From the NCBI RefSeq assembly GCF_002266465.3, contig NZ_CP029427.2, forward strand, positions 434,001 through 498,000: 64,000 nt of DNA, given 5' to 3'. Shown in pieces: positions 34,494 to 43,286 of the stretch; positions within the stretch are counted from its first letter, which is position 1, and each line of letters starts with the position of its first letter. Origin of the DNA: Bradyrhizobium symbiodeficiens. Its GTDB lineage: Bacteria > Pseudomonadota > Alphaproteobacteria > Rhizobiales > Xanthobacteraceae. Made by a program: the position numbers and the translations under genes. A model generated the notes under the pieces. That model made no database searches, was not told the DNA's origin, and saw nothing but the letters and a program-made list of their open reading frames with translations.

Positions 34494-35105
34494 ATGCAGC
34501 GGTTCGTTTGCGAGCAGAACATCGTTCATTTCGAGCGGTTGCTCAACGAAACGGCCGACCCGACGGTGCAGAGCACCGTGCGCGCGCTGCTGGCGTCGGC
34601 CAGGCGCCAGTTGGCGCTGCTGAACTCGGCGGCATCAGGGGCCGATACGACGCCGCTCGAACAGCGTCGGCGGCAGCACGGCGACGCCGACACGATCCGA
34701 CAACAATTCCAGCCGAAATTCGATGCCTCACCGCATCCTTACCTGCTGCTGGACCCCGGGCCGGGCCTGCTGATCGTCGACATCAATGATGCTTATGCAG
34801 CCGCGACCTTGACCGGCCGCGCCGACATCGTCGGCCGCTCGCTGTTCGAGATATTCCCTGATAATCCCGACGAGCCGCTCGCCGACGGCGTCAGCAATCT
34901 CTACAGCAGCTTGAGGATCGTCGGCGAAACCGGGCGGGCGCATGCCATGGCGATCCAGCGCTACGACATCCGGGATCCCGCCGGCACCTTCGTCGAGCGT
35001 CATTGGCAGCCGATCAACTCGCCGATCCACGATACCACGGGCCATCTGGTTTATCTGCTGCACCACGTCGAGGACGTCACCGCGCAGGTCGCAGCGCGGC
35101 CGTAA
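34494..35105 (+). CDS. PAS-domain protein
   Basis: A 203-residue soluble protein with a helical N-terminus (M-Q-R-F-V-C-E-Q-N-I-V-H-F-E-R-L-L, about 1-60) and a PAS domain (about 90-195: L-L-L-D-P-G-P-G-L, I-V-D-I-N-D-A-Y, D-I-V-G-R-S-L-F-E-I-F). No kinase, cyclase or DNA-binding domain follows, so it is a single-domain sensor or adaptor, perhaps binding a ligand and touching a partner kinase. The start at 34494 is preferred over an Arg-rich extension to 34452, because the N-terminal helix begins here and a purine-rich tract precedes it. Partner unknown. Confidence 0.75.
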   Translation: MQRFVCEQNIVHFERLLNETADPTVQSTVRALLASARRQLALLNSAASGADTTPLEQRRRQHGDADTIRQQFQPKFDASPHPYLLLDPGPGLLIVDINDAYAAATLTGRADIVGRSLFEIFPDNPDEPLADGVSNLYSSLRIVGETGRAHAMAIQRYDIRDPAGTFVERHWQPINSPIHDTTGHLVYLLHHVEDVTAQVAARP

Positions 35106-35113
35106 ACGCCTCG

Positions 35114-35284
35114 TCAGCCGCGGCGCTCGCCCAGCAGCTTGCCGGTGGCCCGGTCGATCAAATGCAGGCGCGTGCAGGCCGGACAGGACACCGACACATG
35201 GGTGTGGTCGGCCGGCTCCTCGCCGAGCCGATGCTGCACGTTCATCCCGGTCTGCGGGCATTTGAAGACGATCTGACGGTCCAT
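35114..35284 (-). CDS. Small zinc-ribbon-like protein, 56 residues
   Basis: Starts M-D-R-Q-I-V-F-K-C-P-Q-T-G-M-N-V and contains V-S-C-P-A-C-T-R-L-H, so three Cys and nearby His residues could bind zinc. It ends A-T-G-K-L-L-G-E. It resembles short rhizobial proteins of unknown function with a C-P-x-T-G / C-P-x-C layout. The ATG at 35284 is chosen over an upstream frame start at 35314. It lies nine bases after the convergent PAS gene and 70 after the propeller gene on the same strand. Confidence 0.6.
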   Translation of the reverse strand: MDRQIVFKCPQTGMNVQHRLGEEPADHTHVSVSCPACTRLHLIDRATGKLLGERRG

Positions 35285-35354
35285 CGGCGAGATATGAAGC
35301 CAAGGTGCGGCCAACGAAATTACGGATGTTTACGTAGGTCGGCGGCGGTGCCCG

Positions 35355-36497
35355 TCACGGCAGTTTCAGGAACTCCACCCAGTTCGGCTTCTTGCCGGTG
35401 GGGTAGGATTTCAGCCTGGCCAGCGCGCCGCTGCCCTGGTCGATCGCATACACCGTCATGCTGTCGGAGAGCTCGCCGACCGCGGCGAGGTAGCGCCCCG
35501 TCGGATCGATCTGGAAGCCGCGCGGCTGCTTCTCGGTCGGCACGCTGCCGATCGTGGTCAGCTTGCCGCTGGCGGCATCGACCTTGTAGGCGGTGAGCGT
35601 GTTGGTGGTGCGCTCGGAGGCGTACAGGAAGCGGCCGTCCGGGGTGATGTGGATGTCGGCGGCCCAAGGCTTCTTGCCAGCCTCTTTCTCATTGAAGCCG
35701 TCCGGCAGCGCGGTGGTGCGCTGGATCTCGTCCCAGGCGCCGCTCTTGGCTTCATAGCTGAATGCAGCGACGTCGCCGTTCAGCTCGTGGACGAGATAGA
35801 CGAATTTGCCATTGGGGTGGAATACAAAGTGCCGCGGCCCGGATTTTTCCGGCACCTTGTGAGCCGGCGGATCGTTCGGCGTCAGCGTGCCGGCTGTGGC
35901 ATCGAACGCGAAGGCCAGCACCTGGTCCGAGCCGAGATTGGTCGCGAATACGAAGCGGTTGTCGGGCGAGGGCAGGAAGGCGTGGGCGTTCAGCCCGGTC
36001 GGGATCACCTGCTTCGGCTCGCCGGCGACGCCATTTCCGGCAAGCGGATTCAGCGCGACCTTGTTGCCGCCATAGGAGGCGCTGAACAGGAATTTTCCGC
36101 CGCGGTCGACGGCGATGTTCGCCATGCTGTCGGCGAGCGGTCCGTTGCCGATGGGGCTGAGCTGACCCGTCCCGGGATCGATCGCAAAGCTCACCGCGAG
36201 ATACGGCTGTGAGCGGACACCGGCAATCAGCACGCGGTGGTCGGGCGTGATCGCGAGCGGCGTCGAGGAGCCGGGCTTGTCGACGCCCTTGAAGGCGGCG
36301 GTCTGCACCGGAATCATCTCGCCGCTGTCATCCATCTTGAACACGCTGATGTCGTTGCTGTCGGCGTTGCCGACATAGGCGAAGGTCTCGGCCATGCCGG
36401 CGCGGACTCCAGAAACGAGGGCGAGGAAGGTGAGGGTGGTGGCGATCGCAGCGCGTGGCGCTTTGGATGCTATGCGTCGTCGGGTCGGTCTCAACAT
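35355..36497 (-). CDS. Secreted 6-phosphogluconolactonase-like beta-propeller
   Basis: A 380-residue protein with a signal peptide (A-I-A-T-T-L-T-F-L-A-L-V-S-G, cut near A-G-M-A-E-T) and a seven-bladed propeller of the lactonase/YbhE-type Pgl family. Repeats include T-F-A-Y-V-G-N-A-D-S-N-D-I-S-V-F, P-R-H-F-V-F-H-P-N-G-K-F-V-Y and P-R-G-F-Q-I-D-P-T-G-R-Y-L. The strong GAGGAGGAG before the ATG at 36497 fixes the start. Cytoplasmic members hydrolyse 6-phosphogluconolactone; the export signal here suggests a periplasmic lactone or another substrate. Function beyond the fold is uncertain. Confidence 0.82.
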   Translation of the reverse strand: MLRPTRRRIASKAPRAAIATTLTFLALVSGVRAGMAETFAYVGNADSNDISVFKMDDSGEMIPVQTAAFKGVDKPGSSTPLAITPDHRVLIAGVRSQPYLAVSFAIDPGTGQLSPIGNGPLADSMANIAVDRGGKFLFSASYGGNKVALNPLAGNGVAGEPKQVIPTGLNAHAFLPSPDNRFVFATNLGSDQVLAFAFDATAGTLTPNDPPAHKVPEKSGPRHFVFHPNGKFVYLVHELNGDVAAFSYEAKSGAWDEIQRTTALPDGFNEKEAGKKPWAADIHITPDGRFLYASERTTNTLTAYKVDAASGKLTTIGSVPTEKQPRGFQIDPTGRYLAAVGELSDSMTVYAIDQGSGALARLKSYPTGKKPNWVEFLKLP

Positions 36498-37068
36498 GGG
36501 GCTCCTCCTCGCGGGCCGGTCGCGGCCTTGTCGTTTTGCCCAGGAGGTTAGCGGGCGGCGCGCCGTCGCACCAAATTCCAATTGGGATCAATCGATGCCG
36601 AAATTGTATCGGTCGCGCCGGGATGGGCTGCCGCACTGCTGCCGAGCAGGAGGACAGATGCATTGCGCCGCGCTGGCGCGCGCCAGTCATCCCGCACTGC
36701 AAAGGACGGCGATCCCATGAGTCCGTACACAGGGCGAAAACAGCCGATGCGGCTGTGAACCAATGGTGCGCGAGCGCATTGAACCGGCATGCCCAGTGAA
36801 AACGATCTCGAAGGCAAGCCCGACATGGGCGGCAAGCATGGCGGTCAAGCCGGCCAGCCCGAGCCGCCGCCTCGGCCGCGCGAAGGCGAGCGCGATGAGG
36901 ACGTCGTGGCAAAGCGCCACACCGGCCAAACCGATCGCGCCTCGCCGCCGACCAAACCAAAATAGCGTCTTGCCGCGCGGTCGTGCCGCGCCTCGTGTTG
37001 GGAACGGCGGCATTGCCGTGTCGTTACCCGTCCCCGCAGGCGTGACAGATGGAAACGGAGGCTGGCTC
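36498..37068. other. Intergenic region with no confident gene
   Basis: About 570 bases upstream of the propeller gene. A leftward frame at 36687-37013 contains two hydrophobic stretches (G-A-I-G-L-A-G-V-A-L-C-H-D-V-L-I and L-G-L-A-G-L-T-A-M-L-A-A-H-V) and could be a relict membrane protein, but it lacks a ribosome binding site and recognisable homology. I see no RNA gene or repeat. Confidence 0.4.
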
Positions 37069-37185
37069 GTGTTTTGGATTTATTGGAACACCGCCTGGTC
37101 GCTGATCATCAGCGGCATCATGGTCGCCACCATCGTGAGCCACCCCGATTCCGAGTTTGTCGAAGTGCAGGCCGACAGGCGGTAG
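37069..37185 (+). CDS. Possible 38-residue single-span membrane protein
   Basis: A GTG at 37069 follows GGAGG at seven bases. The product, V-F-W-I-Y-W-N-T-A-W-S-L-I-I-S-G-I-M and onward, is one membrane helix of about 20 residues followed by a charged tail (D-S-E-F-V-E-V-Q-A-D-R-R). Small membrane proteins of this form are easily missed. No homologue is recognised and it might be chance, but the combination of a strong ribosome binding site and a clean hydrophobic helix is suggestive. Confidence 0.4.
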   Translation: MFWIYWNTAWSLIISGIMVATIVSHPDSEFVEVQADRR

Positions 37186-37541
37186 GTGTGAACGTCCCGA
37201 CTTCGCAGTGAGGTCTCGGTTTACGTCATGCTGCCGGGCATCAAAGGTTCGATCCTAAATTTTCGGAGCCAGGCAGCGGGCAGCGAGGGTGAGGATCGGT
37301 ATGGTGAGTTAGCGTTTCCCTCCGGCTTCGGGAAGCGAGCACGAGGACAGCGCGTAGCCCAGCTGCGCCGTTTCCTAAGCTGAGCCGTCAACTTCCCCAA
37401 GACTGGCGGCTTACTCTTTGTGCGCCGCAAAGCTCTTTCGCGCGTGCCCCCGGGGCGACTAGGGAGGTTCGGCTCGATTTGCGCTGGCTCAATTCCGGCC
37501 GCCGCCGTCTCCCTACGTTAACATTTCCGGGTGGCGTTGCG
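37186..37541. other. Intergenic region before the fixK-like pseudogene
   Basis: About 355 bases with somewhat lower GC than flanking genes. It probably includes the former promoter of the fixK-like gene. Short frames on both strands are not supported. No FNR-type TTGAT-N4-ATCAA box was found in it. Confidence 0.4.
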
Positions 37542-38205
37542 ATGCTCATCAGGACTAACGAAACAGGGCGTCGCTTGAACGATGGGCATTTGGCGGCTTT
37601 GGCAGGAGACCGCGTCTCATCCAGCGAGTTCAAGTATCGCAGGGGTACCGAGGTGTTTGGCGAAGGAGACGAGCCGGAGTACGTCTATGATCGTCTCCGG
37701 AGCGGTGCGAACCTACCGGCTGCTCTCGGACGGTCGCCGCCAGATCAACTCGTTCCATTTGCCCGGCGACATGTTCGGTTTCGAGAACGGCAAATCCCAC
37801 CGCTTTTCCGCAGAAGCTCTCGTCGAAACCAAAGTGCGGATTGTCAGACAGCGTGCCTTGCTTTGCAGCATGGCTGATCAGGCAGGCGGCACGACCAAGC
37901 TTATCCGGCTGGTCACCCAGAATTTGCAGGATGCTGAAAGCCACATGTTGCTTCTGAGGCGGAAGACAGCGCTAGAGAAAGTTGCTGCCTTCCTTCTCGA
38001 AATGGACGAGCGCCAGTTCCGCCCCGATGTGATGGAGTTGCCAATGAGTCGTCGTGACATTGGCGACTACCTTGGACTGACGCTCGAAACCGTGTCGCGC
38101 GAGATCTCTATCCTTCGCGACGCCGGGCTCTTGCGCTTCGTTGGGACGACACAACGGCGGCTCTCGCTGCTGAATCGTGAGGAACTTAGCCGATACGACT
38201 CCTAG
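37542..38205 (+). pseudogene. Frameshifted FixK/FnrN-type regulator
   Basis: Two adjacent frames join into one Crp/Fnr protein of about 221 residues. Frame one gives the start (M-L-I-R-T-N-E-T-G-R-R-L) to G-D-E-P-E-Y-V-Y at 37688. After one unpaired G at 37689 the next frame continues I-V-S-G-A-V-R-T-Y-R-L-L-S-D-G-R-R-Q-I, as in FixK proteins. The C-terminus has the FNR-type helix L-P-M-S-R-R-D-I-G-D-Y-L and L-T-L-E-T-V-S-R. The shift equals one extra base or two missing ones. No typical slippery run is present, so it is more likely a lesion or a sequencing error than programmed frameshifting. If intact it would regulate low-oxygen genes. Confidence 0.75.
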
Positions 38206-38256
38206 AGTCTGCACGCGAAGGCCTGGACACCTGGCCGACGAGGGAGCGTCGCCGCG

Positions 38257-40920
38257 TTAAGCCGCCGCCGCCTGCGCGGCCAGCAACTGCTTCAGCTTCG
38301 CCGCCGGCACGGCCGGGCTGAACAGCCAGCCCTGCATCTGGCTGCATCCGAGCTGGCGCAGCACCTCGCGCTGGGCTTCGGTCTCGACGCCCTCGGCGGT
38401 CGTCGCCATGTGGCGCGCGGCGGCCATGTGCACCACCGCCTGCACGATCGGCGATGAATCTTCGGACTGACCGATGTCACTGATGAAGCTGCGGTCGATC
38501 TTGATCTTGTCGAACGGGAAGCGGTGCAGATAGCTCAGCGACGAATAGCCGGTGCCGAAATCGTCGAGCGCGATGCGCACGCCGAGCTCACGCAATTGCT
38601 GCAGGATCGTCAGCGCCTCCTCGTCGTCGCGGATCAGCACGGTCTCGGTGATCTCGAGCTCGAGCCGTCCGGGCGCGAGTCCCGACTCCGCGAGCGCGGC
38701 GGCGACCTTGAGCGCCAGCGTCCGCGAGCGGAACTGCACCGGCGAAACGTTGACGGCGATGTGAATCTGGTCGGGCCAGGAGGCGGCTTCATGGCAGGCC
38801 TGCTTCAGCACCCATTCGCCGATCTCGCCGATCAGCCCGGTGTCTTCGGCGACGGGAATGAAGTCCGCGGGCGAGACCATGCCGCGCTCGGGATGGCGCC
38901 AGCGCAGCAGCGCTTCGCAGCCGGTGACGACATTGGCCGCGAGATCGACCAGCGGCTGGTAGTGCACCTCGAACTCGCCGCGAGCCAGCGCCTGGCGCAG
39001 ATCGAGCTCGAGCTGACGGCGCAGCCGCGCCTTGGCGTCGTATTCGGGCGTGAAGATGCGGTAGGTGCGGCGCCCCTCCGACTTCGCCGCATACATCGCG
39101 AGATCGGCGCGCTTGAGCAAATCGTCGAGATTGTCGCCGTGATCGGGCGCGATCGCGATGCCGATGCTGGCATCGGTCGGGATGTCCAGGCCCTTGCAAT
39201 CCACCGGCGTACGCAACGCCTTGAGGATTTCTTCCGCCAGTGCCGACAGCTCGGCCGGATCGCAGGTCGCGGCCTTGACGATGGCGAACTCGTCGCCGCC
39301 GAGCCGCGCGACGAGGTCGTTGCCGGAAACGCAGGCGCGCAGGCGGTTCGCCACCTGCCGCAGCAATTCGTCGCCGACCTCATGTCCCAGCGAGTCGTTG
39401 ACGCCCTTGAACTCGTCGACGTCGATATAGAGGATGGCGAACGGCTTGCCCTGGCTGAGCTCGGCGACGCGCCGCTCCAGATGGCCGCGTAGCAGCACGC
39501 GGTTGGGCAGGTCGGTCAGCGCGTCGTAATGCGCCATATGCGCGATGCGCTCGTCGGCGCGGATGCGCGCCGTGACGTCGTCATGGGTCGCAAGCCAGCC
39601 GCCGGCGGCGCCGGGCTGGTTCTTGATCTCGATCAGGCGGCCGTCCGCGGTCTCGACGATGGAGCTCTGGGTGCGTCCGACATGGCTCAGAATGTCGTCG
39701 CAATAGACCTCGACGTCGCCGTGGAACGAGCCGGTGTCATGGCGGTGCCGGATCACGTCGCGGAAATCGGCGCCGGACTTCACCACTGCGGGGGACAGGC
39801 CGTACATCTCGATGTAGCGGCTATTGCAGACGATCAGTCGTTGGTCCTGATCGAACATCAGCAGCCCTTGCGTCATCGTGTTCATCGCGGTGTCGAGCCG
39901 CTGCTTTTCCAGCGAGAGCCGGTGTGTGACCTGGCGGAAGATCAGGAACAGCGTCAGCACCAGCAGGCCGATCGAGAGCACGGCGATGGTGACGAAGAAT
40001 TTCGTCTGCGTATGCCATGTGGCGAGCGTCGCATCGAGCGACTTGGTCGCGACCACGACCAGCGGCTCGCCGGTCAACATGCGCGAGGCGACGATGCGGT
40101 CCTTGCCGTCCATCGGGCTGGCGAGCTGCATCGTGACGAAGGTGCGCTCGAACACCGCCATCTGCTCCGGCGTGCCCTTGCGAAAGTTCTGGCCGATCAT
40201 CGCATCGACACGCGGAACGCGCGCCAGCAATTGGCCGTTCTGGTGGTGCATCGCGATGGAGGAGTCCTCGCCGAGCCCGGTCGAGGCGAAAAAGGATTCG
40301 AGTTGGTCGGGCGTGATCGCGCGCGAGATCACCCCGAGAAATTCGCCATGCGGGCCGGACACGCGCCGGGCGAACACGATCGCCGGTCCGTTGCCGAGCC
40401 GGCCGGGGACGACCTCGACCTCTTCCTGCGCGGCAGGATCGTTCCTGAGGCGGTTGAAGTAGCCACGGTCGGCGACCGAGATATCGGCGACCGGCCAGCG
40501 GCGCGACGAGTTGATCAGCATGCCGCTGGAATCGAACAGATTTGCGCCGGCGACGTCGGACCAGCCGCTGGCTTTTGCACGCATCACCTCGTGCATCGCC
40601 AGCGTGCCCATCTCGCTGCGAAATATGTCGGCGGATTCGATGCCGTGACTCTCAAGTTCGGCGAGGATGCTCTTCTGCAGCACCGCGAAATCCTCGAACT
40701 CGCGGTCGAAATGCCGGGCCAGCAGGCGCACGGAGCTTTCAAGGCTGTCGCGGCCGCTCTCGATCGCGTTCTGCCTGAAGCGGTCGACGGTCAGCGCGGT
40801 GCCGATGGCCATTGCGACCATCAGCACGAAGCCGCCCGCGATCAGCCATGTCAGTGGCGCTCCCCGCCAGCGACGGAGCAACGCGCGCATGCGTGCGGTC
40901 CATCGGATCGATGTGCCCAT
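38257..40920 (-). CDS. Membrane GGDEF-EAL c-di-GMP enzyme with sensor and PAS domains
   Basis: An 887-residue protein: membrane helix (about 25-45), periplasmic Cache-type sensor (about 50-300), second helix (about 310-330), PAS (about 345-450), GGDEF (about 470-620) and EAL (about 640-880). The GGDEF loop is intact (L-G-G-D-E-F), but the usual inhibitory R-x-x-D before it reads S-G-N-D, lacking Arg. The EAL domain keeps E-A-L, N-V-S-P, E-I-T-E-T, A-L-D-D-F-G-T-G-Y, K-I-D-R and A-E-G-V-E-T, so it should hydrolyse c-di-GMP. It could make and break c-di-GMP in response to an external ligand. GGGAGGG before the ATG at 40920 fixes the start. Confidence 0.9.
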   Translation of the reverse strand: MGTSIRWTARMRALLRRWRGAPLTWLIAGGFVLMVAMAIGTALTVDRFRQNAIESGRDSLESSVRLLARHFDREFEDFAVLQKSILAELESHGIESADIFRSEMGTLAMHEVMRAKASGWSDVAGANLFDSSGMLINSSRRWPVADISVADRGYFNRLRNDPAAQEEVEVVPGRLGNGPAIVFARRVSGPHGEFLGVISRAITPDQLESFFASTGLGEDSSIAMHHQNGQLLARVPRVDAMIGQNFRKGTPEQMAVFERTFVTMQLASPMDGKDRIVASRMLTGEPLVVVATKSLDATLATWHTQTKFFVTIAVLSIGLLVLTLFLIFRQVTHRLSLEKQRLDTAMNTMTQGLLMFDQDQRLIVCNSRYIEMYGLSPAVVKSGADFRDVIRHRHDTGSFHGDVEVYCDDILSHVGRTQSSIVETADGRLIEIKNQPGAAGGWLATHDDVTARIRADERIAHMAHYDALTDLPNRVLLRGHLERRVAELSQGKPFAILYIDVDEFKGVNDSLGHEVGDELLRQVANRLRACVSGNDLVARLGGDEFAIVKAATCDPAELSALAEEILKALRTPVDCKGLDIPTDASIGIAIAPDHGDNLDDLLKRADLAMYAAKSEGRRTYRIFTPEYDAKARLRRQLELDLRQALARGEFEVHYQPLVDLAANVVTGCEALLRWRHPERGMVSPADFIPVAEDTGLIGEIGEWVLKQACHEAASWPDQIHIAVNVSPVQFRSRTLALKVAAALAESGLAPGRLELEITETVLIRDDEEALTILQQLRELGVRIALDDFGTGYSSLSYLHRFPFDKIKIDRSFISDIGQSEDSSPIVQAVVHMAAARHMATTAEGVETEAQREVLRQLGCSQMQGWLFSPAVPAAKLKQLLAAQAAAA

Positions 40921-41058
40921 GCAGCCCTCCCGTGGACGCAAGGTGCAGCAAAACCGACAAGACCCCGTTACCAGCGAAGGTTAAGGAACTATGAATCGGA
41001 GTGGAATCAGTGGGTTGGTTCCGGCGCGGAGTTTTGTTGGGCACCAAAGCCTCCGCAG

Positions 41059-41145
41059 CGTCATGGCCGGGCTTCGTCCCGGCCATCCACGTCTTTTGTC
41101 GCGGCACAAAGAACGTGGATGCCCGGGACAAGCCCGGGCATGACG
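41059..41145. repeat. Palindromic repeat (CGTCATGGCCGGGC type)
   Basis: Left arm CGTCATGGCCGGGCTTCGTC and right arm ending AAGCCCGGGCATGACG pair. An inner perfect pair CCACGTTC/GAACGTGG is interrupted by one base. It lies between two leftward genes and is related to 21429 and 25018. Confidence 0.75.
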
Positions 41146-41160
41146 ATCGCGGTGCAGTTT

Positions 41161-41853
41161 TCACCGCTTGATCTCCCAGTTCTGCGCTTCCGCATTGCCC
41201 TTGGCGAACATCTCGGGGACATCGAACTGGCCGGTCTTGAGGTCATAGCGGCATTTCCAGTCGGCCAGCCCCTTCACGGCGACGTTCTTCGGATGCTTGT
41301 CCATTTCGCCCGACAGCGAGATCAGCAAATAGCGGTTGTCGGGCCAGTCGACGCCGAGCCAGCGATAGGCGGTTTCGGTGCCTTTCATCAGATTGGCCGA
41401 GATGTGGTAGTCGAGCTTCATCTTCCTGGTGTCGGGACGGCTGTGGAAATAGGCCCAGGCGAGATCGCCGAGTGATTTCTTGGTCGCGCTGACGAAGGCG
41501 CCGTTTTCGACGTGATAGAGAAACAGATCCTGCTCGCCGGAGCCGGTCTTCTGCATCCGCACCAGCCATTGCGAGTCGCTGGTGAAGCGGAAGCCCGAGG
41601 GATACCCCTGCTCGGGCTTCAGCTCCGTCATCTGCTCGCCGTGCCGCGCCCAGGCCTGCCATTTGATGTCGAAATCCCCGCTATCCTTCATGTATTGCTC
41701 GAGCCTGACGGTCTTGTCCGGCGAGGTGAAGGCGAGCTCGGCATCATCGGAGAGGACGAAGCCGGACGGCGGGCCGGAGGCCGCAAGGGCAGGGGCGGCG
41801 GCGAGCGTCAGGGCAAGCGCCAGCCACCAGTCAGGACGGCGAAATGCGGTCAC
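41161..41853 (-). CDS. Secreted hypothetical protein
   Basis: A 230-residue protein with a signal peptide (W-W-L-A-L-A-L-T-L-A-A-A-P-A-L-A, cut after A-L-A). The GTG at 41853 is preceded by AAGGA, fits the signal peptide, and leaves off an unlikely 65-residue upstream extension. The mature part is beta-rich with W-L-V-R-M-Q-K-T-G-S-G-E-Q-D and W-L-G-V-D-W-P-D-N-R. No domain is recognised. It is probably periplasmic. It overlaps no neighbour and is divergent from the LysM gene at 42036. Confidence 0.7.
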   Translation of the reverse strand: MTAFRRPDWWLALALTLAAAPALAASGPPSGFVLSDDAELAFTSPDKTVRLEQYMKDSGDFDIKWQAWARHGEQMTELKPEQGYPSGFRFTSDSQWLVRMQKTGSGEQDLFLYHVENGAFVSATKKSLGDLAWAYFHSRPDTRKMKLDYHISANLMKGTETAYRWLGVDWPDNRYLLISLSGEMDKHPKNVAVKGLADWKCRYDLKTGQFDVPEMFAKGNAEAQNWEIKR

Positions 41854-42035
41854 AGGAAAATTCCTTAAAGAATGCCGCGATGCGGCCTCGCATGATTTGA
41901 CGCCGGCGCCGTGGTGCCGGTTCATCCTTGATAGGCGCCAGGGCGGGCTATCATCCCATCGACCGTCTTGATGCCGCAGCCAATTCGGCGCACCTTGCCG
42001 CCCTCGGTTGATTTGCCACCCAAGGTTCTTTTCCG

Positions 42036-43094
42036 ATGATGACCGCATCCAAGGCCTTCATTGCTTTCTGCCTGCTCGCGATGGCCGGCACGGTTCTGGT
42101 GATCGGTCCGACCGAGCTGCGACGCCTGCTGTCGGACGGGACCAAGACCGCTGTTGCCGCCAAGCCAGAAGCCAAGGTCGAGGCCAAGGCTGAGGCCAAG
42201 GCTGACCTCAAGCCTGACCTCAAGGCTGACCTGAAGCCGGACCAGCCGAAGCTGGCCGCCGTTACGCCGTCTGCGCCTGTATCCGCGCCGGCGGCGGTCC
42301 CTGCGCCCGAGCCCAAGCCCGAGCCAGGTGCGCTGGCCGAGATCCAGAAACAGGTCACGGCGCTGCCCGACCTCGCACCGGCCAAGCCGCCGGCAGCGGT
42401 CGCGGACACCGGCCCCCGTTTCGACGTCGCCCGCGTCGACGATCACGGCGAGGCGGCTGTCATTGCGGGCCGTGCCGTGCCGGGTGCCAAGGTCGAGCTG
42501 CTGCGCGACGGCAAGCCACTCGATACCGTGACTGCCGACGCCTCGGGTCAGTTCGTGATGACCCCGCCGCAGCTTCCCGCCGGTTCCTATGAATTGACGC
42601 TGCGGGCCAGGGCGCCGGATGGCACGGTCACGCAGTCGGGCCGGACCATGCCGGTCACCATCGCCGAGGCGGCGCCGCCGCCCGCGCGCCCGGCACCCGT
42701 TGCAAGGCAAGAGCCGAAGCAGGCCGAGAAGCCGGACGACAAATCGGATGTCGTGGCGTCCCTGCCGTCGGCCTCGTCGCATCTCGCCTCGGCCTCCGAC
42801 AGGCCCGCGGCGCGGCCGAGGCCAGTCGGCGCGCCGAAACCCCGGGTGATGGCGCGGGCGCCGGCGGCGACGACGGTTGCATCCGCCTCGCCCGCGGAAA
42901 TCCTCAATGCCGCCCCGGCGGAGACAGGCAGCCGGGTGATCTCCCGCGGTGACAGCCTGTGGGCACTCAGCCGGCTCGCCTATGGCGACGGCGCCCGCTA
43001 TGCCGTGATCTTCAAGGCCAACCGCGACAAGATCCACAATCCCAATCTGATCTACCCCGGCCAGACCTTCGTGATGCCGCAAAAGGCGGAGTGA
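42036..43094 (+). CDS. Secreted LysM-domain protein
   Basis: A 352-residue protein with an N-terminal hydrophobic signal or anchor (about 6-24), a Lys/Ala/Asp repeat tract (about 44-70: A-K-A-E-A-K-A-D-L-K-P-D), a Pro/Ala linker, a beta-sandwich-like segment (about 125-215; V-I-A-G-R-A-V-P-G-A-K-V-E-L) and a C-terminal LysM domain (about 300-350: I-S-R-G-D-S-L-W-A-L-S-R-L-A-Y-G-D-G, Y-P-G-Q-T-F). It likely binds peptidoglycan in the periplasm. The DNA under the repeat tract is itself a tandem repeat. Role unknown; it is not a recognised hydrolase. Confidence 0.82.
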   Translation: MMTASKAFIAFCLLAMAGTVLVIGPTELRRLLSDGTKTAVAAKPEAKVEAKAEAKADLKPDLKADLKPDQPKLAAVTPSAPVSAPAAVPAPEPKPEPGALAEIQKQVTALPDLAPAKPPAAVADTGPRFDVARVDDHGEAAVIAGRAVPGAKVELLRDGKPLDTVTADASGQFVMTPPQLPAGSYELTLRARAPDGTVTQSGRTMPVTIAEAAPPPARPAPVARQEPKQAEKPDDKSDVVASLPSASSHLASASDRPAARPRPVGAPKPRVMARAPAATTVASASPAEILNAAPAETGSRVISRGDSLWALSRLAYGDGARYAVIFKANRDKIHNPNLIYPGQTFVMPQKAE

Positions 43095-43286
43095 GGGCGT
43101 CTTCCTTCCCGTCTTACTGGGGGCGGCCGCGTTTGAGAGAGCTTCGCCGCGGCGATCTTTCCAGACGCCCGCGACGCTTTGCCCTGTGTCCTTTCGGAAC
43201 GATCGGTTCCCTCGCGAGTCATCCCGATACGGCGCAGTGCGCGCGTGGGCAGCTGGGAGGAGGCCGAATTGGTCAGGTCAGCGGTC

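Noticed and set aside
36687..37013. Leftward frame with two hydrophobic stretches
   Set aside because: No ribosome binding site and no recognisable family; noted only within the intergenic entry.
37681..37700. Programmed frameshift in the fixK-like gene
   Set aside because: No slippery heptamer or downstream structure is evident; mutation or sequencing error is simpler.
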